Positions 54,728 through 62,153 of a stretch of 64,000 nucleotides of DNA are shown piece after piece. How positions within the stretch are numbered: the stretch's first letter is position 1; every line of letters starts with the position of its first letter. The notes under the pieces were generated by a model that was not told the origin of the DNA, ran no database searches, and saw nothing but the letters and a program-made list of their open reading frames with translations. The position numbers and the translations under genes are program-made. Origin of the DNA: Methanohalophilus euhalobius (GTDB taxonomy: Archaea > Halobacteriota > Methanosarcinia > Methanosarcinales > Methanosarcinaceae); contig NZ_OBDR01000004.1 of the NCBI RefSeq assembly GCF_900215215.1, forward strand, positions 1-64,000, in the 5' to 3' direction.

Positions 54728-54975
54728 ACAATCATCTTCAAATTTGTAGTAATTAATAATTGTTCATAATCTCATATTAAGTGCTATTATTATTCATTTT
54801 CGTAGCAGTTAATTCTATAAATATTTGTTGCGTATTATTCATGAGTATTTTTTGTATTTTTTAATGCTACAGAACAAGAAACGAAACACAGGTTTTGTAT
54901 GGTGTACCCACAACCATTATATACCATGTTTACTTTATATAGTATATAGTTCATAATTATCAATGGAGGGTATTT
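54728..54975. promoter_or_regulatory. Divergent promoter region, ABC transporter and large oxidoreductase
   Basis: This 248-base region contains a TATA for the oxidoreductase, CCATTATATACCATG near 54911-54925 and a second TTTATATAGTATATAG near 54935. On the minus strand the transporter promoter lies among AATTAATAATTG stretches near 54745-54765. No well-defined metal-regulator palindrome is seen. Confidence 0.4.
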
Positions 54976-57900
54976 ATGTCACAACAAATCTTTGAGTTTT
55001 CAGAACAGCAGAAAAAGGAACTTTCCGATCTTTTCGGGGAAAGGGTCAATTTAAGTCGCAGGGAACGTCATTTCTATAACCATGATGTAGGAGCTTTGCC
55101 TTCCATGGCAAAGAGACTCCTTGGAAAAGCAAAACCTGCTGCGATTGTTAAACTTAGGGATGAGGATGATGTTGTCAATTTGATGGATTTTGCTTCCCGC
55201 TATTCAGTACCTGTAGTTCCCAGGGCTGGAGCTACATCCGGTTATGGGGGTGTGATTCCTACAAAGGGAGGAATCATTGCTGATGTCGGCAGGTTAAACC
55301 AGATTTATGATATTGACAGTGAAAAACTGACAGCAACAGTCGGGGCGGGAATCGTCTGGGAAAAACTGGAATCCAAACTGAATCATGTTGATCTTTCTGT
55401 CTGTGCCCTGCCTTCAAGTGCACCGGCAGCAACCGTTGGCGGCTGGCTTGGGCAGAACGGTCTGGGTTATGGAAGTTATGAGTACGGCTGGTCACAGGAA
55501 ACAATGCTTTCCGCACGACTGGTAACTCCCGAGGGTAAGGTGCGTGAGTTCGAAGGAAATGATCTGCAAAAGATTGCAGGCAATTTGGGTGTGCTTGGTA
55601 TTATTACACAGGTCACCCTCAAGATACGACCACACAGACAAACAAAAGCATTTTCTGCAAGTTTTGAGAATCCTGATGCTCTACAAAAGGCTCTGCAGTT
55701 GATTGATGAGCGCAACATTGCGCTCTGGTCCATATCATTTATTAATCCGGGTTTTGCTGACATGAAAAATCGTGCTCCTCAAAAATTGCACCATGGTGAA
55801 CCCATTGTGCTGGATGATGTCGATTTACCTGAAGCCTATATATGCAACTTTTTCTATCCGGATAACAGGGATGTATCTGGTCTTGAAGATACCATCAAAG
55901 AAGCCGGTGGTTCCATTCTTCCTGAGCAAATATCAAAACATGAAACAGGTGAATGGTTCAGGACGATGAAAGTTAAAAGGCTTGGACCTTCTTTTATTCC
56001 GGCAGAGATAGTAGTGCCTCAGGAAAAGGTCAGTAAGGTGATCGATGAGATTAACGAAAAAATTTCGCTGCCTGTATTGATCGAAGGGACGGTTTCGCGG
56101 GATGGCGAAGTCGTACTCCTCTGTTTCATTCCTCATTCGGAGAGGTCTTTCAAGTTCAATATGGCATTCACCCTGGCTCTCAGTATCATCAGGATCGCTG
56201 AAGATAACGGAGGCAGGATGTATGCTTCGGGTCTCTATTTTGCGGGTCAGGCTGAAAAAGTTTACGGTGAGATGCTCAAACAATTGATGGATATCAAAAA
56301 GGAGCTTGACCCCTCAGATATCATGAATCCTGAGACATTTACCGGCAGGGGATTATTCACTTCTGCTATTTCAATGGCAGGTAAAATGGAACCTCTGATG
56401 CGCTTTGTGGGTAACATGTCAGGAGTGGATAAGACTGATTTCAAAGATCAGAAAAACATTCCTGGTGACATAATTTCCCACGCTTATACCTGTGCACAGT
56501 GCGGCTATTGTGTAAACGAATGTGATCAGTATTACGGGCGTGGATGGGAATCTCAATCCCCCAGGGGTAAATGGTTCTTTATCAAGGAATACCTGGCCGG
56601 AAGGGATGAGATTAATCAGGAACAGACAGATACTTTCCTTGCATGTACTACCTGTGAATTGTGTGATGTACGGTGCCAGCTGGATCTTCCCATTGAGAAT
56701 TCATGGTTGCGCCTGAGGGAAAATCTTGTTCAGCAGCGTGGTAAGATGACCTTCCCGCCATTTGAGATCATGGCTCAGAGTCTGAACAAGGAACGCAATA
56801 TCTGGGCGGAATACCGTCAGGGCAGGGATGAGTGGGTTCCTGAGGACCTCAAACCCAAAATCAAGGAAAAGGCAGATTATGCCTATTTTGCTGGCTGTAC
56901 GGCTTCTTTTGTGGAAAAAGATATCGCAGAAGCTTCTGCTCGCATGCTTTCGGATGCCGGAATTGATTATACTATTCTGGGCAAGGAAGAATCCTGCTGT
57001 GGTATTCCGATGCTTGCAGCCGGGAAGTGGGATGTTTTCGAAAACATCATGAAAATGAATGTGGGCAATATGAAGAAAAAAGGTGTAAAAACTGTAATTA
57101 CTTCCTGTCCAGCATGCTGGTTCGTGTGGCATACCTATTACCGCCAGTGGGCCGAAAAACTGGGAATTGATTATGATTTTGAAGTCAAGCACTATTCCGA
57201 AGTACTTGCTGAAAGGATGGATGTACTTGAACCCAAACTCAAGGTTCCACTTGAAAAGACCGTTACTATCCATGATGCCTGTCACATGGGGCGTGCCGGA
57301 GGTATCTATGAGCCACCCAGAAAGCTTGCAAAAGCCATTCCCGGTGTTGACTTCCGTGAGATGGAGCACAACAGGGAAAACGGACATTGCTGTGGTTCAG
57401 TATTGACCCTGGTGAGCGAGCCTGACGTTGCCAATATAATTGGTGGTGTGCGGCTGAAAGAAGCCGAAGCCGTGGGTGCGGATATTATGCTTGCCGCCTG
57501 CCCATGTTGTCAGGTGCAGCTGCGTGTGTCTGCACAGAAGAGCAATATCCCTGTGGATGTGCAGGACCTGGGTGCAACCGTGGCCCGTAGTATGGGGTAT
57601 GATATTGCTGATACTACAAATGATGCTCTGGTGGGTTGGGCTGCCTTTGAGCAGATGATCTATCTTATGAAACCTGAGAACATGACCAATCTGATGATGG
57701 AATTGATGCCACAGATGATGGAGGCCATGCCTTCGTATATGAGGGGAATGATGAAAACGGTCAAGTATGTACCGGGTATGGATAAACTAATGGCACCGAT
57801 GATGCCCAAAATGATGCCGATGCTTCTGCCTTCCCTGATGCCGAAGGTCATGCCGGATATGCTTGAAGCAGTTACCCGTCATGTCCAGATGCCCGATTAC

Positions 57901-58020
57901 ATGGAAGAACAGCTCCCGGACCTGATGCCAAAAGCGATGGAGAATCTGATGCCCAACATGCTCCCACAGATTGCACCGCTTTTGACACCCCGGATGATAG
58001 AATACATCAAGCAGAACTAA
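54976..58020 (+). CDS. FAD-linked oxidase fused to Fe-S/CCG domains, with a Met/Pro-rich tail
   Basis: A GlcD-type D-2-hydroxyacid dehydrogenase (D-lactate or glycolate) fused to an electron-transfer half. Order: FAD-binding domain (about residues 45-230, with PVVPRAGATSGYGG), substrate domain (about 240-475), 4Fe-4S motifs CAQCGYCVNEC (from 506) and CTTCELCDVRC (from 557), CCG domains with CCG at about 674 and 804. A final tail of about 120 residues (from 896) has some 29 Met and 17 Pro, in patterns such as MPKMMPMLLPSLMPKVMPD. The tail is not a standard part of the family. The donor or acceptor is unknown; CCG domains bind noncubane clusters as in HdrB. GGAGGG precedes the ATG. Confidence 0.85.
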   Translation: MSQQIFEFSEQQKKELSDLFGERVNLSRRERHFYNHDVGALPSMAKRLLGKAKPAAIVKLRDEDDVVNLMDFASRYSVPVVPRAGATSGYGGVIPTKGGIIADVGRLNQIYDIDSEKLTATVGAGIVWEKLESKLNHVDLSVCALPSSAPAATVGGWLGQNGLGYGSYEYGWSQETMLSARLVTPEGKVREFEGNDLQKIAGNLGVLGIITQVTLKIRPHRQTKAFSASFENPDALQKALQLIDERNIALWSISFINPGFADMKNRAPQKLHHGEPIVLDDVDLPEAYICNFFYPDNRDVSGLEDTIKEAGGSILPEQISKHETGEWFRTMKVKRLGPSFIPAEIVVPQEKVSKVIDEINEKISLPVLIEGTVSRDGEVVLLCFIPHSERSFKFNMAFTLALSIIRIAEDNGGRMYASGLYFAGQAEKVYGEMLKQLMDIKKELDPSDIMNPETFTGRGLFTSAISMAGKMEPLMRFVGNMSGVDKTDFKDQKNIPGDIISHAYTCAQCGYCVNECDQYYGRGWESQSPRGKWFFIKEYLAGRDEINQEQTDTFLACTTCELCDVRCQLDLPIENSWLRLRENLVQQRGKMTFPPFEIMAQSLNKERNIWAEYRQGRDEWVPEDLKPKIKEKADYAYFAGCTASFVEKDIAEASARMLSDAGIDYTILGKEESCCGIPMLAAGKWDVFENIMKMNVGNMKKKGVKTVITSCPACWFVWHTYYRQWAEKLGIDYDFEVKHYSEVLAERMDVLEPKLKVPLEKTVTIHDACHMGRAGGIYEPPRKLAKAIPGVDFREMEHNRENGHCCGSVLTLVSEPDVANIIGGVRLKEAEAVGADIMLAACPCCQVQLRVSAQKSNIPVDVQDLGATVARSMGYDIADTTNDALVGWAAFEQMIYLMKPENMTNLMMELMPQMMEAMPSYMRGMMKTVKYVPGMDKLMAPMMPKMMPMLLPSLMPKVMPDMLEAVTRHVQMPDYMEEQLPDLMPKAMENLMPNMLPQIAPLLTPRMIEYIKQN

Positions 58021-58028
58021 GATTTGAT

Positions 58029-58057
58029 ACACCCCTATAAGGGGGGTGTCATTTTTT
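58029..58057 (+). terminator. Terminator of the large oxidoreductase gene
   Basis: ACACCCC (58029-58035) and GGGGTGT (58043-58049) form a 7-bp GC-rich stem, followed by CATTTTTT to 58057. Confidence 0.75.
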
Positions 58058-58142
58058 CATTTTCCTGCTTCCATTTTGCTGTTTCCTGTGTTTCCTTGTA
58101 TTATTTATAAAATGAGCACTTCTCTTTCATGGGGGTTGAAAG

Positions 58143-58412
58143 TTGTTATCGGAAATTCCTGCAATACTTGAAGAACTAGATTCAGAAGATATAGATAAAG
58201 AGGTATTAAGGGCAGCTATAATCGCAGAATTCGATGCGGTCAATATCTATGAACAGATGGCTGGCCTGACAAATGATGATAATCTACGTACGGTGCTTCT
58301 GGATATTGCCAGGGAAGAAAAACTTCATATTGCAATGTTCCAATCTGTACTTCTTGAATATGATCAGGAATATCTGGAAATAATGGCAGATTATTCCCTT
58401 GCACGCAAATGA
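58143..58412 (+). CDS. Stand-alone encapsulin-cargo-type ferritin-like domain
   Basis: The 89-residue two-helix protein has AIIAEFDAVNIYEQMA and REEKLHIAMF, the iron-binding Glu and Glu-x-x-His motifs of the encapsulated-ferritin family (also fused to archaeal encapsulin in Pyrococcus). Such proteins must assemble into annular oligomers to form a ferroxidase centre. No encapsulin shell gene is adjacent or elsewhere in the window. The start is TTG at 58143, with GGGGGTTGA ahead. The C-terminal encapsulation peptide is not obvious (the protein ends SLARK). Confidence 0.72.
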   Translation: MLSEIPAILEELDSEDIDKEVLRAAIIAEFDAVNIYEQMAGLTNDDNLRTVLLDIAREEKLHIAMFQSVLLEYDQEYLEIMADYSLARK

Positions 58413-58491
58413 TACTTTGTCAGATAAAATTTATATATTTGCAACTGTTCATTTTGATGTGAGAGATGGGTAGGGGACCTTGTGATCAATT

Positions 58492-59100
58492 ATGAACCTA
58501 ATAAATAGTCGTATTCTGATAGTTTCATTTGTCGTTTTTGTAATATTTGCGCTATTTCTGGCATTTGTGGATGCAAGCGCTTCTACTTCAAATACAGGAG
58601 TCGATCAAAAGATAAGTGGCTATTCATTCTCCCAGCCCGATTCATCCGATCCGGCTCCGACAGGTGTTGTTTACCTTGATTTAAATGGCAAGAATGGATT
58701 TTCTGTAATTCTTGAAGATGAGATTGCAGACCTTCTTGAAGAAAAAGGATTTGAAGTGGAAACAGTTTCAATGCAACCGGTTATTTATGACAGTACTGCA
58801 CTTGCTGTTGTTGTTAATAAACCAGATATTTTCTACAATCCGTTTTACTCAACTGCAACTATGGATGTGGAATTTGTTTATTCCCGCACAGGCAACATGG
58901 AATACCTGGATATGCTGATTGATGATTATGATAAGCCGGTTGTCTTTTCTTCTATGGATGGTTATCAGCTATTGCGACATGGGCAACTCACCTTTAATGA
59001 TACTACAAAGGGTCTTGTAACCTATCCCTACTATAGACGCCATCTAGCTGAAAATATAGCAACAGGAGTAGTCGAAAAAGCATTCAGTGATGATTTGTGA
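58492..59100 (+). CDS. Exported or membrane-anchored hypothetical protein
   Basis: A hydrophobic N-terminal segment (residues 8-30, LIVSFVVFVIFALFLAFVDA) is followed by a 170-residue alpha/beta domain with VVYLDLNGKNGF and FYNPFYSTATMDVEFVYS. I do not recognise the family. It has an AATTATG start with a weak GTGATC upstream. It lies between the ferritin-like gene and the YjbQ gene on the same strand. Confidence 0.6.
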   Translation: MNLINSRILIVSFVVFVIFALFLAFVDASASTSNTGVDQKISGYSFSQPDSSDPAPTGVVYLDLNGKNGFSVILEDEIADLLEEKGFEVETVSMQPVIYDSTALAVVVNKPDIFYNPFYSTATMDVEFVYSRTGNMEYLDMLIDDYDKPVVFSSMDGYQLLRHGQLTFNDTTKGLVTYPYYRRHLAENIATGVVEKAFSDDL

Positions 59101-59119
59101 GTTGATAATGGAGGATTAT

Positions 59120-59521
59120 ATGCAATTGTCCACCAGCAAGCGTGTTGAAATTGTGGATATTACCGATAAGGTGTCCGGTGTAGTGAGAAGCAGTAATATC
59201 GATGAAGGAATGTGTACGATTAGTACTTCCCACACAACGTGTGCGATCATCGTCAATGAACACGAGTCGGGCCTGGTTTCTGATATTATGGAATTGCTGG
59301 AAAAACTGGTTCCTTCAAATGCAGACTACTATCATGATCGTGTAGATAACAATGCAGATGCCCACTTAAGAGCAGTTCTCCTGGGAAACAGCGAAACGAT
59401 GCCTGTGAGGAAAGGAAACATTGAACTTGGTACATGGCAGAGTATCTTTTTTGTGGAACTGGATGGGCCGCGCAAGAGGAATGTAGATATAGCGGTATCA
59501 TCATCTGATTTTAGGGGATGA
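59120..59521 (+). CDS. YjbQ/UPF0047 family protein
   Basis: The 133-residue protein belongs to the UPF0047/YjbQ family, members of which show secondary thiamine-phosphate synthase activity. Conserved patches: TISTSHTTCAIIVNE, a YYHDRVDNNADAHLRAVLLG stretch, and GTWQSIFFVELDGPRKR. The His and Glu residues needed for activity are present. The ATG at 59120 follows GGAGGAT with proper spacing; earlier ATGs in the frame are not supported. Confidence 0.88.
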   Translation: MQLSTSKRVEIVDITDKVSGVVRSSNIDEGMCTISTSHTTCAIIVNEHESGLVSDIMELLEKLVPSNADYYHDRVDNNADAHLRAVLLGNSETMPVRKGNIELGTWQSIFFVELDGPRKRNVDIAVSSSDFRG

Positions 59522-59575
59522 ATTCTCAGCCTCTACTATCTTCAATCAGTATTAATTATGTATAGGTGGTCTATT

Positions 59576-59713
59576 ATGGTGGAAAAAGAGAATAAGCAAG
59601 AGCAAGAAATTGAAGACAAAGATAAGAAAAAGAAAGTGGCACATGTGGAGCCGGTGCATCCGGGAGATGAACGGGTAGGAAAAAGCCGACATCTGCTGGA
59701 TACCGGTGAATGA
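59576..59713 (+). CDS. 45-residue highly charged miniprotein
   Basis: ATG at 59576 follows TAGGTGGT by about six bases. The product is Lys/Glu/Asp-rich (KQEQEIEDKDKKKK core) with a C-terminal PGDERVGKSRHLLDTGE. No membrane or zinc motif. It lies just downstream of the YjbQ gene and three bases before the end of the convergent DUF2283 gene. Too short for reliable family assignment. Confidence 0.5.
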   Translation: MVEKENKQEQEIEDKDKKKKVAHVEPVHPGDERVGKSRHLLDTGE

Positions 59714-59716
59714 TAT

Positions 59717-60094
59717 TTATGCCAGTGCCAGGGTGGTTGACCCTGGGGACAAATTCATCTCGTTGTTACCTGTAACGGAAACAGTCTTTGCAACGGGATG
59801 ATTCCTTTTTACAAAAGTCATTTTAAGGTTGAGAGTAAGTTTACCGTCTTCTACTTCAAAATTAACATTCAGTTCCACAGGTTCACGCATCTCATATTTA
59901 CTGATATTGAATTTCCTGGATGCATCAAGTATTTCAATCCCGACAAACTTGTTATTTTCGTCCACGTCAAGGATGATATCATCTAACATCAATGAGGATC
60001 TGTATTTACGGTCCCGGGGATAAATGTACATGCTGTCATTTAGCCAATCGTAATCAAAATGACTATGTTCATAATGAACTACATCGCCGCTCAT
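59717..60094 (-). CDS. DUF2283-domain protein, probable partner of the DUF4258 gene
   Basis: The N-terminal half carries the DUF2283 pattern (FDYDWLNDSMYIYP, DDIILDVDENNKFVGIEILDAS). DUF2283 proteins often sit beside DUF4258 genes in toxin-antitoxin-like pairs. A C-terminal beta-rich extension follows. The start codon directly abuts the stop of the DUF4258 gene, so the two are translated together. The role as antitoxin is inferred from arrangement. Confidence 0.65.
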   Translation of the reverse strand: MSGDVVHYEHSHFDYDWLNDSMYIYPRDRKYRSSLMLDDIILDVDENNKFVGIEILDASRKFNISKYEMREPVELNVNFEVEDGKLTLNLKMTFVKRNHPVAKTVSVTGNNEMNLSPGSTTLALA

Positions 60095-60406
60095 TTACTT
60101 GATCCTCCTTTCAACTTCCCGTGGAAAACATGTCACCAATGAAACCTTGAAGGGGTTGGTGCTTCTTACTGCAATGATAATAACCACGTCGTATTTATCG
60201 TTATGCCTGTAAAGTACTTGAAATTTGTTATTTTCCTGGTCCACAATCCCTGCAGGATCTTCTGTGGATATCATGTTATGTGAAGTGGCCAGATCGGTGA
60301 GATGGTCTAATCCTCGCTCTTTGGTTCTTTTCACGAAATGCTTGCTAAACGTTATATTATCGATATCTATTGTCTGCAGGCTTTCGTGGAATTGTCTTAT
60401 GTTCAA
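60095..60406 (-). CDS. DUF4258-like protein, possible RNA-cleaving toxin
   Basis: The 103-residue protein contains FSKHFVKRTKERGLDHLTDL, then a beta-strand block NNKFQVLYRHNDKYDVVIIIAV and a C-terminal SLVTCFPRE. This resembles DUF4258/RelE-like folds, which include mRNA-cleaving toxins. It is the middle gene of a three-gene minus-strand run: HTH (60471-60713), DUF4258, DUF2283. Activity is unproven, but gene order is typical of type II modules. Confidence 0.6.
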   Translation of the reverse strand: MNIRQFHESLQTIDIDNITFSKHFVKRTKERGLDHLTDLATSHNMISTEDPAGIVDQENNKFQVLYRHNDKYDVVIIIAVRSTNPFKVSLVTCFPREVERRIK

Positions 60407-60470
60407 TAGTCTACCTCACAGGACCAGGTACATCTGTTAACCGTTAGACCTGTACATATCTGTTTCGTCT

Positions 60471-60713
60471 TCAATCCCTGGCCAACCTGAAGCCCCAGCC
60501 CTTACCTTTCATTTCTGCCTCGAGTTTGCCCTCTTCTGCAAGTTTCAACAGCCTGTCCTTGGCGTACCTGGGATTACATCCCACAATTTCCGCAACATCT
60601 GAAGCAGAAACAGTTGCTTTTTCAAGTGCTTCTTCAACAGCTTCGGTAAAATCCTCATCTGTGTACTGTACTGCAAAGCGGGCTCTGTTTTCGGTTCTTG
60701 GTTGTTCTTTCAT
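60471..60713 (-). CDS. Small winged-helix DNA-binding protein
   Basis: The 80-residue protein consists of a helix-turn-helix with ASDVAEIVGCNPRYAKDRLL and a wing near GKGWGFRLAR, a pattern common in archaeal viruses and plasmids. The ATG at 60713 follows GGTGATTC. It is the first gene of the run with the DUF4258/DUF2283 pair, and it diverges from a zinc-ribbon protein across an inverted repeat (60793-60821), its likely operator. Confidence 0.7.
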   Translation of the reverse strand: MKEQPRTENRARFAVQYTDEDFTEAVEEALEKATVSASDVAEIVGCNPRYAKDRLLKLAEEGKLEAEMKGKGWGFRLARD

Positions 60714-60792
60714 AAATGAATCACCGGGGAGAATATGGTTCGATTGCATTTATAATTAATGCTGTATACCACAAACAGCAAACTATATATAG

Positions 60793-60821
60793 TGATTACT
60801 ATATACTGTATACTGTAATCA
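60793..60821. promoter_or_regulatory. Inverted repeat between divergent genes, putative operator
   Basis: TGATTAC (60793-60799) and GTAATCA (60815-60821) are perfect arms with a 15-base spacer containing TATATACTGTATAC. TATA-like ACTATATATAG lies immediately upstream. This would suit binding by the neighbouring winged-helix protein and control of both directions. Confidence 0.45.
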
Positions 60822-60840
60822 GTAAACAAAGAGGAATATT

Positions 60841-61188
60841 ATGGCAAACACAAGAAAAGGATGTAAAGGCACGGTCTTTGTGAGGACCGTTAAGCAACCA
60901 TTCGATGAATGGCTGGTGGGCTTGATAGACCACACTGAAAAGAAAGGAAGCCGTGAATGCCGCATGTGTGGCGATCTGTGCGACTGCCACAGCGTCCGGA
61001 CTACTGAAGACGGTATAGGCCTTGTGTGGAAATGTAACCATGACCACATGTTCAAGCAGGATGTTTCCCTGGAAGAACTCCACAGGATATACCAGAAGGC
61101 CAACCCACAAAAGTATGAAAGTGAAACGGTTTATTTGAGCAAGTACAGAATGAGAGATCTACCAAAGAAACTGAGGTCAATAGTATGA
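60841..61188 (+). CDS. Zinc-ribbon hypothetical protein
   Basis: The 115-residue protein has a CRMCGDLCDCH cluster and a later WKCNHDHMF, giving enough Cys and His for one or two zinc sites. The flanks are basic and helical. No known domain is recognised; such proteins are common in archaeal mobile elements. AGAGGAA is before the ATG. The next small gene overlaps its stop by ATGA. Confidence 0.6.
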   Translation: MANTRKGCKGTVFVRTVKQPFDEWLVGLIDHTEKKGSRECRMCGDLCDCHSVRTTEDGIGLVWKCNHDHMFKQDVSLEELHRIYQKANPQKYESETVYLSKYRMRDLPKKLRSIV

Positions 61189-61346
61189 CATCTAAAGATA
61201 TACCCCCTGAACACCGTGTTGCATCCAGAGATCTAGTGCAAAAGGTAGGTGTTGAGTTCCTTGAGCATTTGGAAAAGTTTGGCGAAACTTCCCATATCCG
61301 CGGTTTCTGTGCCTACATGTTGGACATACATAGAGGTAAAATCTGA
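61185..61346 (+). CDS. 53-residue hypothetical protein overlapping its upstream gene
   Basis: ATG at 61185 overlaps the preceding TGA as ATGA. The product has an N-terminal polar stretch and a helical middle (RDLVQKVGVEFLEHLEKFGE), with one cysteine in GFCAYMLD. No family is recognised. Co-translation with the zinc-ribbon gene suggests it is genuine. Confidence 0.55.
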   Translation: MTSKDIPPEHRVASRDLVQKVGVEFLEHLEKFGETSHIRGFCAYMLDIHRGKI

Positions 61347-61354
61347 AAATCGGA

Positions 61355-61712
61355 GGAATTGATATTTACACACTCACCACATGCCCCCACTGCAAGAAAG
61401 AAAGTTATCACAATCTCGGTGTCAAGGTGAAAGAGTACAGGTAAAATCCATCGCTGAACGCACAGGTGTAAGTAAAGTTATCACAATCTCGGTGTCAAGG
61501 TGAAAGAGTACCGTGGTTCCTTGGAGATCTTTAAAATCCTTGTGACGGATTCTGTTACCGTGGAGGATTTCACGGAGGCCATCCGGGCAGAAATGCTTAA
61601 TTCCAATGGTATAATAACTACTATGGGAGTTGAAAGGATCCTCAAGGATACATTTGGCCTGAACCCCAATGACATCAACCAAATGCAAGAACGACTGTAC
61701 GAAACTGTCTAA
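61355..61712 (+). pseudogene. Glutaredoxin-like gene broken by a 38-bp direct repeat
   Basis: After GGAGG (61353) the frame ATT GAT ATT TAC reads IDIYTLTTCPHCKKESYHN, a glutaredoxin-like redox motif, then GVKVKEYR and a stop at 61442. The continuation GVKVKEYRGSLEIFKILVTD runs on from a second copy to 61712 (70-residue frame from 61500). The 38-base repeat (61401-61438 and 61474-61511) is separated by 35 unrelated bases. The 73-base period is not divisible by three, so the joint shifts the frame. The C-terminal half could be made alone from GTG at 61500. Confidence 0.5.
61401..61511. repeat. Two 38-bp direct repeats with a 35-bp spacer
   Basis: Copies at 61401-61438 and 61474-61511 are identical (beginning AAAGTTATCACAATCTCGG). 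The spacer contains a helix-turn-helix-like fragment SIAERTGVSK when read in one frame. The sizes mimic a CRISPR unit, but the repeat is coding in an adjoining gene and only two copies exist. Confidence 0.8.
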
Positions 61713-61757
61713 ACACCACGTTGATGGCACGGAGGCAGTACGTTAAAAATTAGGATT

Positions 61758-61845
61758 TGGTGCGAGGGAAGGGATTCGAACCCTCGAACTCCTACGAGAA
61801 TAGGCCCTGAACCTATCGCCTTTGGCCTGGCTGGGCAACCCTCGC
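61758..61845 (-). tRNA. tRNA-Leu (anticodon CAG), CCA encoded
   Basis: Read on the minus strand the molecule begins GCGAGGG at 61845 and ends with the paired CCCTCGC, discriminator A and encoded CCA (61758-61760). The anticodon loop TTCAGGG gives CAG, reading CUG. A long variable arm (CTC with GAG around GTAG) marks it as a class II tRNA. TTCGAAT in the T-arm. The accessory genes at 59.5-61.7 kb abut its 3' end, a common integration setting. Confidence 0.95.
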
Positions 61846-61849
61846 ACAC

Positions 61850-62120
61850 GATTTCTGGCTATAGATAGGGCTTTTGATTCTTAAGGGTTTTGGTCTTGGA
61901 TGAATAGTAGTCAGGGATATTTCACCCTGACATCTAAATATAGGAGTCTGTTTTTGGAGGTTGTAAGCCGGAAGTTTTAACCCCCGGCAAGGGTTAGAAT
62001 TTGCATTTCTCCCCTATCAACAGAACGCATGGCTTCTATATAGCCTCTTTTGCCTGGTTTTTCCAACGAGGGGTGACTCTGAGCATGGCATTAAAAAATA
62101 TAAAGGATCACTAAAATGAA
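61850..62120. other. 270-base gap between tRNA-Leu and argF with small secondary structures
   Basis: The gap holds the tRNA promoter (minus-strand CCCTATCTATAGCC near 61860-61873), a 7-bp hairpin (GTCAGGG 61910-61916 with CCCTGAC 61925-61931) and two overlapping helices near 61967-61995 (GCCGG with CCGGC, AACCC with GGGTT) that cannot easily coexist. No coding frame is supported. Confidence 0.45.
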
Positions 62121-62153
62121 AAAGGAACAAACGGATGAGTTACTTCTCATCCG
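62121..62153 (-). terminator. Terminator of argF
   Basis: CGGATGAG (62132-62139) and CTCATCCG (62146-62153) form an 8-bp stem with loop TTACTT. On the minus strand it is followed by TTTGTTCCTTTTTC. The stop codon lies within the stem. Confidence 0.7.

Noticed and set aside
56701-57387. 228-residue minus-strand frame opposite the large oxidoreductase
   Set aside because: Fully overlaps the Fe-S/CCG domains of the real gene; Cys- and His-rich character comes from the reverse complement of that gene.
61401-61511. Minimal CRISPR array
   Set aside because: Only two repeats, no cas genes in the window, and the repeat sequence is part of a coding frame; treated as a duplication in a broken gene.
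59576-61845. Integrated provirus with attachment sites
   Set aside because: No integrase, no capsid gene and no duplicate of the tRNA-Leu 3' end could be found in the visible flanks.
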